A DNA stretch of 64,000 nucleotides from positions 93,280,740 to 93,344,739 of the forward strand of contig NC_089491.1 in NCBI RefSeq assembly GCF_036850765.1, in the 5' to 3' direction. This stretch comes from Saccopteryx bilineata. Lineage: Eukaryota; Chordata; Mammalia; Chiroptera; Emballonuridae. A model generated the notes under the pieces. It did not search any database, was not told where the DNA came from, and was given only the letters and a program-made list of their open reading frames with translations. This document shows, in pieces, positions 58,047 through 64,000 of this stretch. Each line of letters begins with the position of its first letter. The first letter of the stretch is position 1. A program made the position numbers and the translations under genes.

Positions 58047-60685
58047 CAGGGATCCTAATTCAAACTTGGATCTTCGCCAAAAAAAAAATTTATAATGGAT
58101 TTAAAACAAAGTATACATTATAGTTTAACAAATTAAGTGTGGCATGAAAAAAAAATAGGGTAATTATGTAATCTTGTTGGAAGATTCTACTGGCAAACAG
58201 ACAATTAAGAACTGGAATAATAAAATTATCTTCAGTATCATCTGTGTGAGCAAATGAAGTCGATCTACATGACTACACCCAGTTCTTTAAGAAACAAATA
58301 GTTTCCAATTGAAAACATCTGGGACTATATAGTTATCTGTAAGCAAATCTATTGCACTTTGCCTCAATATACTGCTTACTTTAGGGACATGCTCATTTAG
58401 GAGTCTGCTAATTCAGGTAACTCATACTTGTTTTCAGAGTGTAGCAAAACTACTACTTAAAACTCAATAAAGCAAATTTCATTTATTTTATTTCTATATC
58501 AGCACCCACTTAATTCAGTCCATAAATCAGCATCTTCTGAATTTGATAGCCTGATATTTCCTGACAGTCTCGTCCTGAAGCTGAGTCCTGGACTGGGACA
58601 AATCTAGGCCAGTAAGGGTAGCCAGGCTCGTCCACGTCACTGTTATGCTAGGAATGAATGCCTTTCAAAAATCTACAATAAAATTTCTGGATGTATAAAA
58701 ATCAAGCTATTTACAAAGAAAATACATGATCCTGGAGAGCAAAGGTAGGGTATATTTATAAAAAATTAAGGCAGGTGTAAACAGCAAATATCTCATATTT
58801 TTTTATTTTCCACAGAGAAACTGACATTTTGTGTAACTTGATTCTCATGTGAATAATGCACTAGACATTCTGTGACAGGTTTGCATAAATCATGTTTTTT
58901 TAAAAAAAAATCTCAGTAATGCAGCAAGGAAGAGTCATAAAATATGACTTATATGCAAGGAAATATGAAAGCAGCAATAGGAGTTAATTAGAAAGACCAA
59001 ATAGGTCTGAGGAATAGGTGGAAATTAAATTTTCATTATTAAAGAAATGCAGTTCTGAAAGAATTTCATCAAGCCTGGAGTTTGATGCTTTGGATTAAAT
59101 ATATATATAGGAATTAGGTGGTTTTAGGAGAAACTCTCTGTTAGGTTTACAAGTTGGGTGACCTATCACATATTTACTATGGCTATTTTCCTTCCTTCCT
59201 TCCTTCTTTCCTTTCTTCCTTCCTTTTTCTCTCAAAACTCTCTTCCTTTTTTTATTGGCACAATGGGTTTACAGAATAGAATTAGCTATAAGCTTTTTCT
59301 GCATCAAATACTTTTATTATTGGTTCATGAAAGCTCCATTCTCTCTTTTTCCCTCCCTGCTTTTCCTCCTACCCTTACTTTTCCTTCCTCTCTTTAACTA
59401 TATAATGTTGTACTAATTTATCCTTCTAACTCTCCTTCTTTTTGATTTGTTAAAATTAAAATACTGACATCTACTCTATTGAACTGCTGTGAATAGTGTA
59501 CTGGCTAAGTGAAAATTTGCTTCCTTCCTTTTTGCAAAACTAGGTGACGTGACTGGGACAAGTGTCAGAGCTGTCAGAGTTCAGTCTATGAGTAAAATTA
59601 CAGTCCTCTGTGCCACCTTTGTGGTAGGTCACCGATTACTCTTTTATCAAGCCATAATAGCCAATTGGCTTAAGTCCTTTTAAATTTAATAGAATAATAC
59701 TTATCTTTCGGGGAAAAATGGTCAAAATAAAATCTGGAATAAGAATTTGTACTTTTTGCCCAACAAAACATCTGTTTCTCATTAGTCACTTATATAAAGC
59801 AGCTGCTTGATATCATTCTCTAAATTTGTCACAAAATTCAAATCATCAAGACTGCATTATTACAACTATATAGATGATCTGCTTATAAAGGGGAGATCAA
59901 CATAGAGACACCAAGAATATTATATATGTTGCAATGCGGACCTATCATGGACCAAAATAAACCGCTTGATTAGTTCTTTGTTCTTGAAAGGTATCTAGAT
60001 TTTTTTTTCTTCACATCATTTAATATTTTGTGCAGAATTTAAAAAAATAACCTCAGTTTATGGGTATCCAGGTGGCAATGAAATGTGAGTAGCAATTTCC
60101 CCACCTTGTGTCCTGCCTGCTGTTCTCCATGCTGGTATGAGCAACATTACCAGCTCCCAAAATGACATCGTCATGTCTCTTTTCTACCAACTGTGTCAGC
60201 AGCAACAAGTTGTGTGAGCCGTGCGTGCAGCTGAGACTAGCCTCTCTCACCCCCAAGCTCTGGGCTGATATGAATAGTGTGAGCTGCCTTCACTAGACAC
60301 ACATGACCCTATCCACCCTTATATTTGAGTAGTTAGTATTCATTTATTTGGACTAGATCAAAAATGGCAAAAAAAAAAGCCTGAAAATGGTTTTATTAAA
60401 TATATGTACATTTGGAAACTTTCAGTAATCACAAATCTTTCAGAGAGAAATCAGATATGTTGTCTGTGAGTGAGGTGAGAAAAAAAATTGTCTGAAAATG
60501 GGCACAAAAGGATTTTCAAGGACACGTTCGAAAACTGAACTGCAGTGATGATTGTACAACTCAACATATTTACTAAAAATAATTAAATCACATATAATGG
60601 ACAGATTTAATGGCTTAAAATTATTTTTTTTGATATTTGGATCACGTTTAATTATTATATGAAAGTAATTATATCTGTTTTTTTT
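58047..60685. other. Unassigned sequence
   Basis: No gene recognised. A (TTCC)-type run lies at about 59188-59224. The GC-richer patch 60060-60300 opens a 67-codon minus frame without a known domain. Confidence 0.4.
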
Positions 60686-60689
60686 TTGC

Positions 60690-61110
60690 TTTCAAAATAA
60701 ATTTATAGGAGTGACAGGGTTATTAAGATGATATAAGTTTCAAGTATACAATTCTATAATATATCATCTGTATATTTCATTGTGTCTTCATCGCCCAAAA
60801 TAAAATCTTCTGTCACTATATATTTGACTCCCTTAACTCTTTATTACTCTAACCCTTTTCCCTTTGGGAACTATCATACCATTGTCTGCACTTACGAGGT
60901 TTTTTTGTTGTTTGACTTTCTTATTTGTTCATTTGTTGCTTTTAATTTTGTATCTCACATATGAATAAAATCATATAATTCTTAACTTTCTGCCTAATTT
61001 ATTTCCTTTGGCATGATTTTCTCAAAATCCATTCATGTTGTCACAAATGGTAGTATTTCATCTTATGGCTGAGTGGTATTTCACTGTATATACATACCAT
61101 ATCTTCTTTA
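60690..61110 (-). mobile_element. L1 3' end (minus), body of a twin-primed insertion
   Basis: The plus strand is the reverse complement of L1 3'UTR and ORF2 end. The ORF2 part reads KKIWYVYTVKYHSAI on the minus strand just left of 61110. Continues as the inverted segment 61111-61375. Confidence 0.7.
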
Positions 61111-61375
61111 AGGAACTCTCATTCACTACCTTTATGAATGTAAACTGGTATAGCCACAATAAAAAATAGTAAGGAGGTTTCTCAAAAATTTAAGAATAAT
61201 GTTACCACATGATTCATCAACCAACCCTTCTTCTGTGTATCTACCTAAATTTTTTGAAAATATTTATTTGCAATGATATATACACCCTTATGTTCATCAT
61301 AGCATTATTCACGATGGCCAAGACACAAAAAATACAGAGTGCCCCTCCATAGACAACTGATAAATTATTTCAATA
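61111..61375 (+). mobile_element. Inverted 5' segment of the same L1 insertion
   Basis: Sense-strand ORF2 sequence encoding GTLIHYLY-like ('ggaactctcattcactacct'), then 'gccacaataaaaaatagtaa', 'cacccttatgttcatcatag', 'cattattcacgatggccaag', and 'ccatagacaactgataaatt' (PSIDNW). This is exactly the stretch that precedes KKIWYVYT in L1 ORF2, but in the opposite orientation. Confidence 0.7.
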
Positions 61376-62294
61376 AACTTTATATAAATAACTGAAAGAC
61401 TCAAGTATTTTTTTAAACTCTAGAAAGCAAATAGTTTTATAAGTTTGAATTTTAAAACACACCATCCTGGGAAAATGTTTTAAATAGTTGTGATAAAAAA
61501 TGGTATGTATTCTTAATATATAAAGTCAATAAAATTTATGTGCTAGACAAATATAAGCTATATTTAAAAATAATATCAAAGCAGAGTTTTTCTAGAGAGC
61601 TAAACAAATAGAACACATTCAAATGTTGTTCTCTTCACCTTTCCTTTCTCTCAATTTTTCTGCTGGAAAATCAATGTGAATTGTAGTCAACTACATACAA
61701 TAAGTCTCCTTATAAATCAGGCTTCATTCTAGATGCTTACGATAGGAAAAATAGCATAATAGAAAGAACCATTCTTTTTTAAAAATTATATTTATGTTTC
61801 ATATGTTGTCAACAAATAAATAAATAGATAGATGTATGAATCAAGAAAATAATTTCAGGTATTAACTGATGCTGTGAAAAGTCAATAAGATAATGTTATG
61901 AAAAATAACCATATGTATTGCTTTTAACCAGGGTGCTTATGAAAGACTTCAGTGGAAATGAATACTACAATTAAAGGGCAGCCTCAAACGAGAAGGGATG
62001 AGACTTCCAAATAGAAGCAATGTAAATGCAAAGCTCCTTAGAAAAGGCTGTTTGATGAATGTCAAATGTCTCTGAGGAAAATGAATGAGGGGGAGAATAA
62101 AGAAGATGATTGGGAGCAAACATGTGAAGGGAAACATGTTTTATAGCTAATGAGACTGCTATAATTTTTTTTTTGCTGCTTTCTTTTCAGAAGTGAAAGA
62201 ATATAAACAAAACATTAAAGTATCTTTTGATTCCTTAGCCAAAAGTCCTTTTTTTCTGTCCTTTCTTTATTAATTGTGATGCCATTCACTAAGC
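61376..62294. other. AT-rich sequence, nothing recognised
   Basis: No supported frame or repeat. A (AAAT/AGAT) run is seen near 61813-61834. Confidence 0.4.
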
Positions 62295-62508
62295 CAGTGG
62301 TCAGCAAACTCATTAGTCAACAGAGCCAAATATCAACAATAGCACGATTGAAATTTCTTTTGAGAGCCAAATTTTTTAAACTTAAACTATATAGGTAGGT
62401 ACATTGTTAATAACTCAATTAGGGTACTCCTAAACTGGCCTTTGTTAAAAATGTCCTCAAACTGATTGAGCCACATGTGGCTCATGAGCCACAGTTTGCT
62501 GACCACTG
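62295..62508 (+). mobile_element. Short hAT-like MITE
   Basis: The left end CAGTGGTCAGCAAACTCATT matches the reverse complement of the right end, CAGTGGTCAGCAAACTGTGG. Internal 'GAGCCAAAT' and 'GAGCCACAT' motifs occur in both arms. Flanks CTAAGC (62289-62294) and CTAAAC (62509-62514) could be a 6-bp duplication; an 8-bp one is not clear. At 214 bp it has no coding capacity. Confidence 0.75.
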
Positions 62509-62869
62509 CTAAACAAACATCAGAAAAAAATTATAAAGTTCTGTTTAGTACCTAGTCATCAGTGTCATTGATTGGATGATGCTTAAGATGTTGAATGTTG
62601 GTGTAGGTATGCAAGATATATATGCAAGATACATACACATTCACACACACACACAAATACAGAGGGTGGCCAATTTTTACAGAATAAAATATAGTTTTGT
62701 GATCAATACAAACCAGTCTCTATTTCTAGTTTGCTATTCTCCTTTCTGTGTCTTTTATTGTATACTAAAATAATAGTCAATTTCAATTAATTTCTATAAA
62801 TTATGTATGCATATGTTTTATGGGCATGTATGGCCTTTATCTTTATGCTGAATGACTTAAGAAGACTGG

Positions 62870-63545
62870 CAATCCCACCTGCTGCTTCTTCTAACACTCC
62901 TAGCTATCTTTTAAGACTCAACTCAGATACCACCTAGAAGATGCATTTCTTGATATTCTAGCTTAAGGCAAACAGTTGTTTTACAGCTCTTATGATTCCA
63001 TGTGTAGTTATTATACTTACCACTGTGAAAACTTCTGGTTATCAATACACCTTAAAAATCACAACTTGTGCCCTGGCCGGATGGCTCAGTGGTAGAGTGT
63101 CGGCCCAGCATGTGGAAGTCCTGAGTTCAATTCCCAGCCAGCCCACACAGGAATAGCACCCATCTGCTTCTCCACCCTTCTCCCTCTCCTTTCTCTCTGT
63201 CTTTCTCTTCATCTCCCACAGCCAAGGATCCATTGGAGCAAAATTAGCCTGGTGCTGAGGATGGCTCCATGGCCTCTGCCTCAGGTGCTAGAATGGCTCC
63301 GGTTGCAACGGCACAATGCCTCAGATGGACAGAGTATCCCCTCTAGTGGGCATGCTGGGTGGATCCTGGTGGGGCACATGTGGGAGTCTGTTTCTCTGCC
63401 TCCCCACTTCTCATTTCAGAAAAAAACCAACACAACTTGTATTTTTTCTCTTTGCATTCTCAGCCCCTGCTCTAGTATCTGGTACATAAGAGCTGTTAGT
63501 CAATGCTGGATAGATAAACAAGTAACTGAATGAATAAATAAATAA
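62870..63545 (+). mobile_element. L2 fragment split by a SINE
   Basis: The left part has 'cttttaagactcaactcaga' and 'taccacctagaagatgcatt'. The right part (63441-63545) has 'ctagtatctggtacataaga' and 'ctgaatgaataaataaataa', the L2 3' end. The SINE at 63070-63430 interrupts it. Confidence 0.55.
63070..63430 (+). mobile_element. Long-form tRNA-derived SINE inside L2
   Basis: Head GCCCTGGCCGGATGGCTCAG, B-box region 'GAGTTCAATTCCCAGC', long 3' domain, A tail. The 10-bp target duplication CACAACTTGT (63060-63069 and 63431-63440) is perfect. Confidence 0.92.
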
Positions 63546-63555
63546 ATGGTTTCAG

Positions 63556-63749
63556 GCCCTGGCTGGTTAGCTCAGTCAGTTAAGAGTGTTGTCCCGAAAC
63601 AACAGATTGTGGGATTGATACCCTGTCAAGGCACACATGGCAAGCAACCAAAAACTGCACGACTGAGTGGAACAACAAATGCTTCCTTTCCCCCTCATTT
63701 CTCTCTCCCTTCCTCTCTCTGTCTTTCTAAAAGTCAATAAAAATTAAGC
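63556..63749 (+). mobile_element. Short-form tRNA-derived SINE
   Basis: 'GGCCCTGGCTGGTTAGCTCA', 'GGGATTGATACCCTGTCAAG', 'GGCACACATGGCAAGCAACC', CT-rich tail, 'AAAAGTCAATAAAAATT'. Confidence 0.88.
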
Positions 63750-63900
63750 CCTACCTTGATAGCTCAGGTTTATAGGTTGAAGGGACGTCCTGTAGTGCGA
63801 GATTACCTGTTTGATTCCTGGGTCAGTGGACATGTAGGAGCAGCTTGATGTTCTTGTCTCTCTCTCACCCTTCCTCGAAATAAATAAATAAATAAATACA
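63750..63900 (+). mobile_element. Short-form tRNA-derived SINE, (AAAT)n tail
   Basis: 'AAGCCCTACCTTGATAGCTC', 'TACCTGTTTGATTCCTGGGT', CT-rich tail, then AAATAAATAAATAAATAAAT. It follows the previous SINE immediately, head to tail. Confidence 0.8.
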
Positions 63901-64000
63901 GAGCATGAATAAAATCAACAAGAAATCAGAAATCACATTTCTATATGAAAGGAAGAAAGAGATCTGCAGTCTCAGATATAATCTTATTTGTTTTCTTTTC

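Overview
This 64 kb window looks like mammalian intergenic or intronic DNA, almost certainly from a bat and most likely from the horseshoe/leaf-nosed bat side of the order. The evidence is the repeats. Many tRNA-derived SINEs have heads of the type 'CTGGCCGGTTGGCTCAG...GATTCCCGG(T/C)CAGGGCAC', and a second subfamily begins 'CTGACCTGTGGTGGCGCAGTGG'. I associate both with rhinolophoid bats from memory. Mammal-wide MIR, L2, MLT1, MER5A and L1 copies are also present. I found no exon of a recognisable host gene, no functional tRNA or rRNA gene, and no CRISPR or prokaryotic feature. Every long or homologous open frame belongs to a transposable element.

Layout. At 0.7-2.7 kb lies a decayed DNA transposon with CACTG termini and roughly 100-bp imperfect inverted ends; it encloses a broken minus-strand gene with zinc-ribbon-like cysteines. 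A 0.3 kb pogo-like element with a TA duplication is at 4.8-5.1 kb. Between 3 and 31 kb are scattered SINEs, L2/MIR fragments, an L1 3' fragment (14.0-15.0 kb), an 846-bp hAT element with a perfect 8-bp duplication (11.0-11.9 kb), MER5A (21.2 kb), a 598-bp mariner/Tc1-like element (22.2-22.8 kb), a large pyrimidine-rich satellite (23.3-23.6 kb) and two MLT1 LTRs.

The centre (31.3-46.8 kb) is a nest. An old, nearly full-length minus-strand L1 (L1-A) has been interrupted by a hAT MITE in its 3'UTR, by a SINE in ORF2, and by a younger full-length plus-strand L1 (L1-B, 37.73-45.58 kb) in its 5'UTR. L1-B has a flanking duplication of about 16 bp at a TT/AAAA site, a 5'UTR with CRE-like and YY1-like sites at its start and about 2.6 tandem copies of a 241-bp monomer, and ORF1 and ORF2 with few lesions. 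Both L1s share an unusually long ORF1-ORF2 spacer that carries a small open frame of about 79 codons.

The right part (46.8-64 kb) holds old L1M pieces, young SINEs with intact duplications, an L1 fragment with a twin-priming inversion (60.7-61.4 kb), a hAT-like MITE (62.3-62.5 kb), and an L2 split by a SINE. Long AT-rich stretches contain nothing I recognise.

No genes cooperate in a host pathway here. What the window records is layered transposition: ancient L2/MIR/MLT1/L1M first, then several DNA transposon families, then L1-A, L1-B and young SINEs. Repeat family names are from memory and from motifs, not from a database search.
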